64,000 nucleotides of DNA, taken from assembly GCF_963664075.1 (NCBI RefSeq), contig NZ_OY760916.1, positions 3,989,001 through 4,053,000 of the forward strand, written 5' to 3'. The notes under the pieces are model-generated. The model was not told the origin of the DNA. It searched no databases and saw only the letters and a program-made list of their open reading frames with translations. Numbering within the stretch: position 1 is the stretch's first letter; the number at the start of each line of letters is the position of its first letter. Position numbers and translations under genes: made by a program. Below, piece by piece: positions 43,557 to 52,755 of this stretch. The DNA comes from an uncultured Desulfobulbus sp. GTDB taxonomy: Bacteria > Desulfobacterota > Desulfobulbia > Desulfobulbales > Desulfobulbaceae.

Positions 43557-44954
43557 ATGCTCTTACTCAACAACCTTCAGGCGCAGGGCCTTAACATTGG
43601 TCAGTTCAGCGCAGCTGGTGGTGAACTTTGGTGTATACTTGGCGGCAATGACTCCGGGCTTGCCGCCCTGATTGACCTGCTTAGTGGTGAACTGGACTAC
43701 ACAGGTGAGCTTGTTCTGCCGAGGTCTCTGGGGCTCCTTTCGTTTAAGCAGCAACAATCGATCTTTGAGGCTGAACTGAAAAAAGACGACACTGATTTTC
43801 TCGATCGTCTCGATCCCGGCACCCCTGCCCGGGATTTTCTTGTCGATACGGAACGTTATCAGCAACAAATAGAGCTCTTTCAACTGCACAAGGTACTTGA
43901 GCTTGGTTATCGCCAGCTGAGCTCCGGCCAGGCACGAAAACTCTGTATTCTGCAACAGATCACGGCGGGCGCCAAGTTTCTTCTTTTAGAAAATCCTTAC
44001 GAGGGACTTGATATCGAGAGTTGCCGTGAACTCGATACCATCCTGGCCAGCCTGTGCAGGCAAGAACTGGGAATCTTGGTTCTGTTGAATAACTCGGCAG
44101 ATATTCCCCAAGGGACGACCCATCTGGGCCTGCTGGCGCAAGGCCGACTCGTGCTCCAAGGGCGGGAAGAAGAGATGGGAACGGAAATTCGGGCCACCTT
44201 TGCCCGGCAGCCCCCTTTGTTTCAGGTCCTGATCGACGACCTCAGAGAGGGAATCAAGGGCAAGACTCGAGCAACCGGGAACAATCTCATCACGCTCACC
44301 AATGGCTTTGCCCACTACGATGGACGAGAGGTCTTTAGCGGCCTCAATCTGGTGATAGACCGCGATGATCACACCCTGATCACCGGCCCCAACGGCTGTG
44401 GCAAATCGACTCTTCTCCAGATGATCACCGGTGATCATCCGCTCTGCTATGTCAACCAACTCTCCCTTTTTGGAAAAAAACGAGGTAGTGGCGAATCCAT
44501 TTGGGAACTGAAACAACAAATGGGCATTGTCAGTGCGGATCTGCACCGCAATCATCGGGTGGCCGGCAGTGCCCTTGCCATTGTGCTCTCCGGCCTTTTT
44601 GACACCATCGGCCTCTATGATCGACCTGGCGAAATTGAGCAGCAACGGGGCAAACGCTGGCTCCAACGTCTGGGGCTCTCTGAGGTTGCGGCCAAGCCCT
44701 TTCGCCAATTGAGTTACGGCAAACAACGACTTATTCTCCTGGCACGGGCCCTGATCAAGGGACCGGAGTTGCTCATTCTTGATGAGCCCACCCAAGGGCT
44801 TGATGAGAGCAATCGCCTGGCTTTACTTGATTTTCTTGAAAAAATTGCGGCCGAAAATCTGGCGACCATTGTCTACGTCAGTCATCGACAAGATGAATTT
44901 CGTCCTTTTTTCTCGCAGCAGATTCGTTTTCACCAGGAAATGGAAGATCAATAA
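43557..44954 (+). CDS. ModF-like double ATP-binding-cassette protein, first cassette degenerate
   Basis: A 465-residue protein with two ABC ATPase cassettes of the ModF/PhrA type. The first (residues 1-220) has lost Walker A lysine (GGNDSGLAALIDLL) although its signature RQLSSGQARKL and Walker B FLLLENPYEGLD survive. The second (240-465) is intact: ITGPNGCGKSTLLQM, signature RQLSYGKQRL and LLILDEPTQGLD. ModF is named for its place in molybdate operons, but no mod genes are here and its precise function is unsettled. It follows the aldo/keto reductase by six bases. Confidence 0.85.
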   Translation: MLLLNNLQAQGLNIGQFSAAGGELWCILGGNDSGLAALIDLLSGELDYTGELVLPRSLGLLSFKQQQSIFEAELKKDDTDFLDRLDPGTPARDFLVDTERYQQQIELFQLHKVLELGYRQLSSGQARKLCILQQITAGAKFLLLENPYEGLDIESCRELDTILASLCRQELGILVLLNNSADIPQGTTHLGLLAQGRLVLQGREEEMGTEIRATFARQPPLFQVLIDDLREGIKGKTRATGNNLITLTNGFAHYDGREVFSGLNLVIDRDDHTLITGPNGCGKSTLLQMITGDHPLCYVNQLSLFGKKRGSGESIWELKQQMGIVSADLHRNHRVAGSALAIVLSGLFDTIGLYDRPGEIEQQRGKRWLQRLGLSEVAAKPFRQLSYGKQRLILLARALIKGPELLILDEPTQGLDESNRLALLDFLEKIAAENLATIVYVSHRQDEFRPFFSQQIRFHQEMEDQ

Positions 44955-44960
44955 AGCCCA

Positions 44961-45000
44961 CCCCACCTCTGTTCGGTGGCAGTCCACACAGTGGGGTTTT
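44961..45000 (+). terminator. Probable terminator after the ModF-like gene
   Basis: CCCCAC at 44961 pairs with GTGGGG at 44991, followed by TTTTATTT on the plus strand. The rest of the 233-base gap to the next gene holds a perfect short palindrome at 45081-45100 (GCATGCAA ... TTGCATGC) and no recognisable riboswitch. Confidence 0.65.
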
Positions 45001-45187
45001 ATTTGACACAGCCCGGCCAGGTACCGTATAGGTTCTGCACACTGACGGCATTGTCCTAAAGCTTTTGCAGCCCAAGGCAAGCATGCAATTACTTGCATGC
45101 CTCTGGCTTGTTTTATTTGCCAGACCGTTCATCTCCAGCGTTTTTTGGGCTTGCCCCTATCAACTTCATGCATGTTGGGAGGTTACC

Positions 45188-46249
45188 ATGCGTTTATTGA
45201 CCCTTGTGATCCTTTTGTTGTCCAGTCTGAGCCTGCACCCGGCACAGGCGGCGGAAAAACCTCTCAAGGTCGGTTTTGTCTATGTCTCCCCCATTGGCGA
45301 TGCGGGCTGGTCCATGGCCCATGATGTCGCCCGACAGGAAATCGAGAAAATGGATGGTGTCACCACCTCCTTTGTCGAGAATGTTGCCGAGGGGCCAAAT
45401 TCCGAGCGTGTCATAAAAAACATGGCGCGTAAACACTACGACCTGATCTTTGCCACCAGTTTTGGCTACATGGACTCCATGCTCAAGGTGGCCAAGCAGT
45501 TTCCCAAAACCACCTTCATGCACTGTGCGGGGTTTAAAACCGCTCCCAACATGGGCAACTATTTTGGGCGCATCTACCAGCCCCGCTACCTTTCAGGCAT
45601 GGTCGCCGCATCGATGACCAAGTCCAAGGTTCTGGGGTATGTGGCAGCCTATCCCATCCCCGAGGTTATTCGTGGCATCAACGCCTTCACCCTGGGGGCA
45701 CAGGCGGTTGATCCGGAGGTCAGTGTACGCGTTGTCTGGACCAAAACCTGGTACAACCCGACCCAGGAAAAAGAGGCAGCAGAGTCGCTTTTGGACGTGG
45801 GGGCCGACGTCATCGCCCAGCACCAGGATTCCCCTGGCCCACAGGAAGCTGCCCAGGAAAAAGGTGTCTATTCCATCGGCTATAACACCGACATGCAGCA
45901 TTTCGCCCCCAAATCGCACCTGACCGCCCCCGTCTGGAACTGGACACCCTATTACACCCAAATCATTAAAGAGGTGCAGTCCGGTACCTGGAAGGCACGG
46001 GCTGACTGGCCAGGCCTGGCCGAAAAGGTTGTGGATCTCGCTCCCTTTGGTCCTATGGTTCCCCAGGAAGTTCGCGACCGGGTCATGACAGCGAAAGAGG
46101 AGATTATCAACGGTACTCGCAAAGTCTTCAGTGGACCGATTACAGATCAGCAGGGCAGGCTGCGCTATACAGCAGGTGCAGTGGCTCCGGATACAGACCT
46201 CCTGGGCATGAACTGGTTTGTCCAGGGTGTGGTTGGGACCACTGAGTAA
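45188..46249 (+). CDS. BMP-family ABC transporter substrate-binding lipoprotein-like protein (purine/nucleoside)
   Basis: A 353-residue periplasmic protein of the BMP (PnrA/Med) family that binds purine nucleosides or bases. An N-terminal signal peptide ends near PAQA, without a lipobox cysteine, so it is probably soluble. KVGFVYVSPIGDAGWSMAHD and RKHYDLIFATSFGYMDSM are characteristic ligand-pocket segments. The start at 45188 has a GGGAGGTTACC ribosome-binding site; a longer upstream frame lacks a signal sequence. It opens the purine operon: two permeases, Gpt and a double ATPase follow on the same strand. Confidence 0.88.
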   Translation: MRLLTLVILLLSSLSLHPAQAAEKPLKVGFVYVSPIGDAGWSMAHDVARQEIEKMDGVTTSFVENVAEGPNSERVIKNMARKHYDLIFATSFGYMDSMLKVAKQFPKTTFMHCAGFKTAPNMGNYFGRIYQPRYLSGMVAASMTKSKVLGYVAAYPIPEVIRGINAFTLGAQAVDPEVSVRVVWTKTWYNPTQEKEAAESLLDVGADVIAQHQDSPGPQEAAQEKGVYSIGYNTDMQHFAPKSHLTAPVWNWTPYYTQIIKEVQSGTWKARADWPGLAEKVVDLAPFGPMVPQEVRDRVMTAKEEIINGTRKVFSGPITDQQGRLRYTAGAVAPDTDLLGMNWFVQGVVGTTE

Positions 46250-46254
46250 TCTCC

Positions 46255-47316
46255 ATGGTACCGCAGTTTCGCATCAGCAAACGTACCGCCCCCCTTGGCC
46301 ACCTGGGGCTCTGTATCGTGCCTCTGGCCGTAGCCTTGTCGCTGTTTGTGAGTTTGAGCTTACTGGCGCTCTCCGGTGTCTCACCGCTTGCAGGGTTCAA
46401 CAGCCTGGTACAGGGGGCTTTTGGTTCTTCCTGGGCCTGGGAGGACAGCCTGGTTAAGGCTATACCTCTTTTTCTTTGCAGCCAGGGTGTGGCCATTGCC
46501 TTTCGCCTCCAGATCTGGAACATCGGCGCAGAGGGCCAGTTTGCCCTGGGAGCGATCGGGGCCACCTGGGTGGCTCTGTCACTGCCAGCGCAGCCATCCT
46601 GGATTCTTCTGCCCCTGATGGTCCTCATGGCAGCTCTCGCCGGTGGAGTCTGGGGCCTTATTCCAGCTGTCCTCCGCCAATGGCTGGGGACCAACGAAAT
46701 CATCGTCACCCTGATGATGAATTATGTGGCGATCCTGCTGCTGGAATATCTGGTCTACGGGATCTGGCGCGATCCATCGGGCTTCCCCATGACCGCGGAG
46801 TTTGTTCCGGCTGCCCTGGTGGGCAAGATCGGCGACACCAGTATCCACTGGGGTCTGGCACACTGCCTGGTTCTGGGACTGCTCTGCTGGCTCTTTCTCC
46901 GGTTCAGCCACTGGGGCTATGAACTGCGCGTCTGTGGAGAGAACGTACAGGCGGCCCGTTATGCTGGCCTCCCCTACAATACCCTGGTCGCTCTGGTGAT
47001 GGTCCTGGGGGGCGCGCTTTCCGGCTGGGCTGGTTTTCTGGAAACTTCGGCTTCACTGGGCCGCCTCCAGCCCTCGATCATGGTGGGGTATGGGTATACG
47101 GCCATCGTCGTTGCCTGGCTTGCCCGGCTCAATCCGCTGAAGATCGCGGTGGCCTCCTTTTTTCTAGCCGCTTTGCGGGTTGGCTGTGAAAACCTGCAAC
47201 TGGACCTGCAGGTCCCGGCGGCCTTTGGCTCTATCATCGAAGGCTTGATTCTGCTCACGGTCCTGGCAGGCGGTTTTTTTCAGAACTACCGTATCACGAG
47301 GGAGCGGCAATCATGA
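46255..47316 (+). CDS. ABC transporter permease, nucleoside/purine type
   Basis: A 353-residue inner-membrane permease of the branched-chain/ribose/BMP-linked family (BPD_transp_2). About nine hydrophobic helices are seen, with the conserved cytoplasmic loop ELRVCGENVQAARYAGLPYN that contacts the ATPase. It begins five bases after the binding-protein gene and overlaps the second permease by four bases (ATGA). It corresponds to the NupP/YufP-type subunit. Confidence 0.9.
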   Translation: MVPQFRISKRTAPLGHLGLCIVPLAVALSLFVSLSLLALSGVSPLAGFNSLVQGAFGSSWAWEDSLVKAIPLFLCSQGVAIAFRLQIWNIGAEGQFALGAIGATWVALSLPAQPSWILLPLMVLMAALAGGVWGLIPAVLRQWLGTNEIIVTLMMNYVAILLLEYLVYGIWRDPSGFPMTAEFVPAALVGKIGDTSIHWGLAHCLVLGLLCWLFLRFSHWGYELRVCGENVQAARYAGLPYNTLVALVMVLGGALSGWAGFLETSASLGRLQPSIMVGYGYTAIVVAWLARLNPLKIAVASFFLAALRVGCENLQLDLQVPAAFGSIIEGLILLTVLAGGFFQNYRITRERQS

Positions 47317-48227
47317 ACATTGAGTTGATAACCGCTCTTTTGGCAGCTGCCGTGGTCTCCGGCACACCGCTGATCTACGCCACCCTCGGCGCATTGATCA
47401 ACGAAAAATCGGGTGTGCTGAATCTGGGCGTCGAAGGCATTATGCTTTTAGGCTGCCTGGGCGGTTTTATCACCGCCAAACTCAGCGGCAGCCCGGCCCT
47501 GGGTTTCCTGGTTGGAGGGCTCGTCGGTTCACTGGCCTCTGCTGTCCACGCGCTGGTTTGCCTGGTCTTTCAGGGCAATCAGGTGGTCTCCGGCCTGGCG
47601 CTGACGATTCTTGGCAGCGGACTTGCCGATTACCTGGGAGCTGGCCTGGTCGGTCAAGCCGCACCGGGATTTCACGATCTTCCGCTGCCCGGACTTATCG
47701 ACATTCCTGTTCTGGGCCCGATCTTTTTCAGCCATGATCCGCTGGTCTACCTGAGTTATTGCCTCCCTTTTGTCCTCTGGCTCCTCTTCAACCGCAGCCG
47801 ATTTGGCCTGAACCTGCGGGCGGTGGGAGAATCCCCGGAGGCTGCGATCGCAGCAGGCCTCAGTGGGCAGCGTTACCGCTGGCTGGGCATTACCGGCGGT
47901 GGTTTTTTCATGGGCCTGGGCGGGGCCTATCTCTCCCTGGCCTACACCCACCTCTGGACCAACAACCTCACCGCTGGCCGCGGCTGGATCGCCGTCGCTC
48001 TGGTTATTTTTGGTTGCTGGCGACCGGGACGGGCCGTCTTGGGCGCCTATCTCTTTGGCGCCATTATGGCGCTGCAGCTGCGCCTGCAGGCCTCGGGAAC
48101 CACCGTTCCTTCGTCTCTGTTGCTGATGCTGCCCTATATCCTGACCGTGGCGGTCCTGGTACTTTCATCCCGTGGACGGCTCAAACCACCCGCAGCCCTG
48201 GGAACCAACATCGAACCTCACACCTGA
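47313..48227 (+). CDS. ABC transporter permease, second subunit
   Basis: A 304-residue permease, the YufQ-type partner, with eight or nine hydrophobic helices. The cytoplasmic coupling loop LNLRAVGESPEAAIAAGLSG is preserved. The start overlaps the previous stop (ATGA), confirming coupled translation. With the first permease it should form the heterodimeric channel of the importer. Confidence 0.9.
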   Translation: MNIELITALLAAAVVSGTPLIYATLGALINEKSGVLNLGVEGIMLLGCLGGFITAKLSGSPALGFLVGGLVGSLASAVHALVCLVFQGNQVVSGLALTILGSGLADYLGAGLVGQAAPGFHDLPLPGLIDIPVLGPIFFSHDPLVYLSYCLPFVLWLLFNRSRFGLNLRAVGESPEAAIAAGLSGQRYRWLGITGGGFFMGLGGAYLSLAYTHLWTNNLTAGRGWIAVALVIFGCWRPGRAVLGAYLFGAIMALQLRLQASGTTVPSSLLLMLPYILTVAVLVLSSRGRLKPPAALGTNIEPHT

Positions 48228-48271
48228 TTTTTATTTTGGTGGCTGAGGCCACCAGTTGAAGGAGCATTTTT

Positions 48272-48754
48272 ATGGCCAATCAAGCCAACTACAAAAAGAC
48301 CTACCCCATCTCCTGGGAACAACTGCACCGTGATGCCAAGGCCCTGTCCTGGCGTCTGTTGGGTAAAGAATACTTCAAAGGAATCATCGCCATCACCCGT
48401 GGCGGCCTGGTCCCAGCGGCCATCGTTGCCCGGGAGCTGGATATTCATCTCATCGATACGGTCTGTGTCTCCAGCTACGACTGGAAGGAGAAAAAAGGGG
48501 ATGCCGATATCCTCAAAGGTTTTACAGGTGACGGTGAGGGCTATCTACTCATCGATGATCTGGTGGATACCGGAAGAACGGCAAAGATCGTCCGCGAGAT
48601 GATCCCCAAAGCCCATTTTGCCACCATCTACGCAAAACCTGCAGGCCGGGAGCTGGTTGACACATTTATCACCGAAGTCAGCCAGGACACCTGGATTCTC
48701 TTTCCCTGGGACGCAGAATCACAGTTTGTCCAGCCACTGATCAAAGGAGAATAA
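48272..48754 (+). CDS. gpt: Xanthine/guanine phosphoribosyltransferase
   Basis: A 160-residue cytoplasmic or membrane-associated enzyme converting xanthine, guanine or hypoxanthine with PRPP to the nucleotide. The PRPP-binding motif [16 protein letters not shown] and [18 protein letters not shown] near the N-terminus are those of E. coli Gpt (152 residues). It lies between the permeases and the ATPase gene of a BMP-type importer. This position implies that the importer brings in purine bases or nucleosides that Gpt then traps as nucleotides. Confidence 0.93.
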   Translation: MANQANYKKTYPISWEQLHRDAKALSWRLLGKEYFKGIIAITRGGLVPAAIVARELDIHLIDTVCVSSYDWKEKKGDADILKGFTGDGEGYLLIDDLVDTGRTAKIVREMIPKAHFATIYAKPAGRELVDTFITEVSQDTWILFPWDAESQFVQPLIKGE

Positions 48755-48760
48755 GCGCTC

Positions 48761-50290
48761 GTGCAGTCCCGCAAACACGCCATCATTGAGCTGAAGGGGA
48801 TCAGTAAATCCTTTGGCCCCGTTCAGGCCAACCGGGACATCAGCCTCACCATCAACCAGGGCGAGGTCCTGGCCCTGCTGGGGGAAAACGGTGCCGGTAA
48901 ATCGACCTTGATGTCCATTCTGGCGGGCCAACTCCACCCGGACAGCGGCCAGATTCTGGTCCATGGCCTGCCCACCCGGTTCGGCTCGACCGAAGCGGCG
49001 ATCCAGGCAGGTATCGGCATGGTCTATCAGCACTTCAAGCTGGTCGAGGCCATGACCGTAAGCGAAAACATCCTGCTGGGCCAGCCCTCCGGGTTCTGGA
49101 TCAGACACAAGGCGAGGGAAGATCAGGTAGCCAGACTCATCGAGCAGTACGGGATGAGCGTCCAACCGCATACGCAGGTCAGCGAGCTCTCCATGGGGGA
49201 AAAGCAGCAGGTCGAGATCCTGCGCCTTTTGCATCGTCAGAGCGATATTCTCATCTTTGATGAGCCCACGGCGGTCCTGACCCCGGTTGAGGCCAAAGGG
49301 CTCTTTGCCGCCATGCAACGTATGCGGGCAATGGGCAAGGCCCTGGTCTTTATCAGTCATAAACTGGAAGAGGTCCTGGAGGTTGCCGACTCGATCGCTA
49401 TCCTCAAGCAGGGCAAAATAACGGACCAGATGGCGGCCGCAGAGGTGCCATCACCTGCTGAGCTGGCACGCCGCATGGTGGGGCGTCCGGTACTCTTGCA
49501 GGTGCAGCGAGAGCCGGTTGAGCCCAGGCAAACCGTACTCAAACTCGAGCACCTCTCAGGCAACGGACTGCGTGATGTGAGTTTTGAACTCCGCCAGGGC
49601 GAAGTCTTTGGCCTGGTCGGGGTGGCGGGAAACGGCCAGAAACCACTAGTGGAAACAATCTGCGGATTACGTCCGCCCCAATCCGGTTCCATCAATCTTC
49701 TCGGACAACACTGGAAAGAGTACTTTCGCCACAGCAAACCGGAGCGGGTACTCAGCTATATTCCCGAAGACCGGCAAGGCTTGGCTACCTGCCCGTCCCT
49801 TGATCTGCTCGATAATTTTTTACTCACCACCCGCGCTCACTTTCGACAGGGTCCCTGGCTTGCTCGCAAACAGGCCAGAGCCAAGGCACATGAGTTGATC
49901 AAGAGTTTTGATGTCCGCCCGCCCATCCTCGAGGCCAGGGCGGGGCAACTCTCCGGTGGCAACTTGCAAAAACTGGTGCTCGCCCGGGAATTCTTCCGCA
50001 AACCGCGCCTGATTGTTGCCGAGCAACCCACCCAGGGGCTTGATATTGCTGCTGCTGAGGATGTCTGGCAGCTTCTGATGCAGGCACGGGAGCAGGCGGG
50101 AATTCTGCTGGTTACCGGTGATCTTGGAGAGGCATTGGCCCTCTCGGATAGAATCGGTGTCATGTTTGCTGGCACCCTAGTCGGCATTATAGATCCAAAG
50201 GATGAACAAGGTGTACGAAGTATTGCCCAACTGATGGCCGGTCTGAAAGACTCGGCTGCCGAAAACACTACCGTAGAGGAGCGATTATGA
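48761..50290 (+). CDS. Double-cassette ABC transporter ATPase, purine/nucleoside type
   Basis: A 509-residue cytoplasmic ATPase with two nucleotide-binding cassettes, as in YufO/NupO. Cassette 1 has GENGAGKSTLMSILAGQ, signature SELSMGEKQQ and ILIFDEPTAVL. Cassette 2 has the degenerate P-loop GVAGNGQKPLVE typical of this family, with signature GQLSGGNLQKL and AEQPTQGLD. The start is GTG, with GGAG twelve bases upstream. It overlaps the carbonic-anhydrase-like gene by four bases. It would energise the two permeases. Confidence 0.93.
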   Translation: MQSRKHAIIELKGISKSFGPVQANRDISLTINQGEVLALLGENGAGKSTLMSILAGQLHPDSGQILVHGLPTRFGSTEAAIQAGIGMVYQHFKLVEAMTVSENILLGQPSGFWIRHKAREDQVARLIEQYGMSVQPHTQVSELSMGEKQQVEILRLLHRQSDILIFDEPTAVLTPVEAKGLFAAMQRMRAMGKALVFISHKLEEVLEVADSIAILKQGKITDQMAAAEVPSPAELARRMVGRPVLLQVQREPVEPRQTVLKLEHLSGNGLRDVSFELRQGEVFGLVGVAGNGQKPLVETICGLRPPQSGSINLLGQHWKEYFRHSKPERVLSYIPEDRQGLATCPSLDLLDNFLLTTRAHFRQGPWLARKQARAKAHELIKSFDVRPPILEARAGQLSGGNLQKLVLAREFFRKPRLIVAEQPTQGLDIAAAEDVWQLLMQAREQAGILLVTGDLGEALALSDRIGVMFAGTLVGIIDPKDEQGVRSIAQLMAGLKDSAAENTTVEERL

Positions 50291-50841
50291 TACTGCCATA
50301 CCGCGATTATCAACCACAGGTCGGCAAGGGAGGTTGGGTGGCCCCCAACGCCACGCTCATAGGCGATGCCGTCCTGGGAGAAGATGTTTCTCTCTGGTTC
50401 GGAGTTATCGTCCGGGGCGATGTCCATCGAATCCGTATCGGTGCCCGCACCAATATTCAGGATCTCTGCCTCTTGCACATCACCCAACATGAGGAAGCCG
50501 AACGCACCGACAGTGATGGCCATCCCACTATCATAGGCGCGGAATGTACCGTCGGCCACCGGGTTATCCTCCATGGCTGCACGGTTGGCGATTGCTGCCT
50601 GATCGGTATGGGGGCCATTCTGCTGGACGGTGTGGAAATAGGGCGTGAATCCATCGTGGGGGCGGGCTCCGTGGTCACACCCGGAAAAAAATTCCCCCCC
50701 CGCTCACTGATCATGGGCACACCGGCCAAGGTGGTTCGGGAAATCAGCGATGAACAGGTCAAGGGATTTCACGACTCGTGGAAACGCTACGTGGCCCTGA
50801 AAAACGAATACCACAAAGCGCAGCTCGGCGACTGTTTTTAA
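50287..50841 (+). CDS. Gamma-carbonic anhydrase-like hexapeptide-repeat protein
   Basis: A 184-residue left-handed beta-helix protein of the YrdA/gamma-carbonic anhydrase family, trimeric and cytosolic in relatives. Hexapeptide repeats span residues 18-150. Metal-binding histidines are seen in LLHITQ and in TVGHRVILHG, and RGDVHRIRIG carries the active-site arginine and aspartate. Carbonic anhydrase activity in this subgroup is often absent, so the reaction is uncertain. It overlaps the ATPase gene and may be the last gene of the purine operon, with no known reason for that link. Confidence 0.88.
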   Translation: MILPYRDYQPQVGKGGWVAPNATLIGDAVLGEDVSLWFGVIVRGDVHRIRIGARTNIQDLCLLHITQHEEAERTDSDGHPTIIGAECTVGHRVILHGCTVGDCCLIGMGAILLDGVEIGRESIVGAGSVVTPGKKFPPRSLIMGTPAKVVREISDEQVKGFHDSWKRYVALKNEYHKAQLGDCF

Positions 50842-50877
50842 GGAGAATTCAAGGCAGATAAATCAAATCGCATCTGT

Positions 50878-50936
50878 CCAGAAATGAGTTTTTTTCAGGT
50901 TCAGGTGCGCCCTGACGCCGAAAAAACCATTTCTGG
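50878..50936. terminator. Long bidirectional stem-loop between convergent genes
   Basis: CCAGAAATG at 50878 is mirrored by CATTTCTGG ending at 50936, continuing inward through a T-run/A-run pairing and an inner TCAGG/CCTGA stem. It sits between the gamma-carbonic anhydrase gene and the minus-strand CBM48 gene and can terminate both. Confidence 0.75.
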
Positions 50937-50948
50937 GGAGACACTCAC

Positions 50949-51245
50949 TCAGGTGGTAAGGACTGAGTTAGCTTCGCCAAACTCGTTAGGCGCATAGCCA
51001 TCGGCATCGCTTTCGTTTACCCAGATATTGCCGTCGAGCACATAACGAAACCGATAATTCTGCCCTGCTTCCAGAGAGAGCGTGGTTGAAAAGCTCCCGT
51101 CTTTTAACTTTTTCATGGGGGCGTCATCAAGTGACCAGTCATTGAAGTCTCCGGCCAACACCGCGCTTTCTGCCTGTTCTTCGTTCTCGTATTTAAAGGT
51201 GACGCGACAAACCGTGCCGGTTTTAGAATAGTTTTTTTTCAGCAT
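50949..51245 (-). CDS. CBM48/isoamylase-type glycogen-recognition domain protein
   Basis: A 98-residue stand-alone early-set (immunoglobulin-like) domain. VCRVTFKYENEEQAESAVLA, GDFNDWSLDDAPMKKLKDG and YRFRYVLDGNIWVNESDAD match the carbohydrate-binding module 48/AMPK-beta type, with the NDW sugar-contact site. It probably binds glycogen or another alpha-glucan and targets an enzyme in trans; no catalytic domain or glycogen gene is nearby. An AAGGAGAAT ribosome-binding site precedes the ATG. Confidence 0.9.
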   Translation of the reverse strand: MLKKNYSKTGTVCRVTFKYENEEQAESAVLAGDFNDWSLDDAPMKKLKDGSFSTTLSLEAGQNYRFRYVLDGNIWVNESDADGYAPNEFGEANSVLTT

Positions 51246-51496
51246 AGGATTCTCCTTGCTCAGAGGGCGTCATACAGGGGAAGAGTGAGAATACACGGTG
51301 ATAACCCCAAAAAGATTAAATCAAGCTGCTGGTTGGAGCAAGCACAATCTTGCCTGATATGTGTGCAGCAACGCCTGTTTGGCCAGCTTGAGTTCAACCT
51401 CTCTCTGGAAATTGACCACTGGCCGGCAATCCCCGCTGCAGACCTTCAGCTTAACTTGCTATTTTAATTAATTATTTTTTTTACAACAGTTTATTT

Positions 51497-52750
51497 ATGA
51501 GTCAATCAGTCCAAGCACGCCCTATCCTGCCTGAATTACTGGCCCCTGTGGGCAGTTTTGAAAAATTGATTGCAGCCATCCACTACGGTGCCGATGCCGT
51601 GTACTTGGGGGGAAAACACTTTAGTCTCCGGGCTCGGGCTGGAAATTTTGATGAGCCAGGCCTTCGTCAGGCCATCGATTATGCCCACGACCATGGTGTG
51701 AAAGTCTATGTTACGGTCAATATATTTGCCCATAACCGCGATATGAGCATCCTCCCTGATTACCTGCTGCTTCTGGCGGATACCAAAGCCGACGGTATCA
51801 TTGTCAGTGATCCAGGCATTCTTGCTCTTGCCCGCAAACTGACCCCCCAATTGGAGTTGCATCTCTCCACCCAAGCCAATGTCACCAACAGCTCCAGTGC
51901 CTGTTTCTGGGCACAACAGGGGGTTAGTCGCCTCAATCTTGCCCGCGAGCTTGGCCTTGAGGAAATCAAAACTATTCGGGCTGCAACCGAGGCTGAACTG
52001 GAGGTCTTCGTCCATGGAGCTCTTTGCATTTCCTATTCAGGCCGTTGCATGCTGAGCAATTACTTTACCGGCCGTAACGCCAACCAGGGGGACTGTGCCC
52101 ACCCCTGCAGATACTCCTACGCCGTGGTAGAAGAAAAACGACCAGGAGAATATTATCCGGTGGAAGAAGATGAACGGGGGACTTACATTTTCAATGCAAA
52201 GGACCTCTGTTTACTGACCAAGCTTCCCTTGCTGGTTGATGCGGGGGTAAACTCTTTAAAAATTGAAGGCCGGATGAAATCAGTAGGGTATGTGGGGGCG
52301 GTTGTGCGGCTCTATCGGCAGGCACTTGATTGGATCGGTGAACAGATTTTTTTAGGCAAACCTGCAGTTAGCCTCCAATTGCCAGAGATTTTTCATAACG
52401 AATTAAGCAAGATCGGCACCCGTGGTCAGACAGAAAACTTTTTCAGCACAAGGCCTTCATCCGAGGACATGCTTTATGATAGAATGAGGATCGAGCAAAG
52501 CTGGGTACCGGTTGGTATTGTCCGCGAGGAGGCCCCATTGTTAATTGAAACCCGGCAAGTGCTGCACTGTGGTGACCAGGTAGAATACCTTGGCCACGCC
52601 ATCGAACCAGAAGAGGTGACGGTGACTGCCATGAGGCTGGAAAATGGCTCCTCAATTAAACGAGCCAACCCTGGAAATCGGGTCGAGCTGGTGACTGAAC
52701 CTTCACTCAACGGAATTGAAAGACACGCCTTGCTGCGAAAACGTATCTAA
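51497..52750 (+). CDS. trhP: tRNA 5-hydroxyuridine synthase TrhP (peptidase U32 family)
   Basis: A 417-residue U32-family enzyme matching E. coli TrhP (YegQ), which with prephenate hydroxylates U34 in certain tRNAs in an iron-sulfur-dependent reaction. ELLAPVGSFEKLIAAIHYGA starts the TIM-barrel; the U32 signature around EVFVHGALCISYSGRCMLS and CAHPCRYSYAV carries the cluster cysteines; RMKSVGYVGAVVRLYRQAL is the next conserved block. The ribosome-binding site is weak, before an AT-rich leader of 250 bases with no recognised feature. The next gene, a U32-like diverged protein, follows by five bases. Confidence 0.92.
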   Translation: MSQSVQARPILPELLAPVGSFEKLIAAIHYGADAVYLGGKHFSLRARAGNFDEPGLRQAIDYAHDHGVKVYVTVNIFAHNRDMSILPDYLLLLADTKADGIIVSDPGILALARKLTPQLELHLSTQANVTNSSSACFWAQQGVSRLNLARELGLEEIKTIRAATEAELEVFVHGALCISYSGRCMLSNYFTGRNANQGDCAHPCRYSYAVVEEKRPGEYYPVEEDERGTYIFNAKDLCLLTKLPLLVDAGVNSLKIEGRMKSVGYVGAVVRLYRQALDWIGEQIFLGKPAVSLQLPEIFHNELSKIGTRGQTENFFSTRPSSEDMLYDRMRIEQSWVPVGIVREEAPLLIETRQVLHCGDQVEYLGHAIEPEEVTVTAMRLENGSSIKRANPGNRVELVTEPSLNGIERHALLRKRI

Positions 52751-52755
52751 TTATC

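Noticed and set aside
45065-45187. N-terminal extension of the BMP-type binding protein, and a possible purine riboswitch before it
   Set aside because: The extension lacks a ribosome-binding site and would hide the signal peptide. The leader has a small GCATGCAA palindrome but not the conserved purine-aptamer core.
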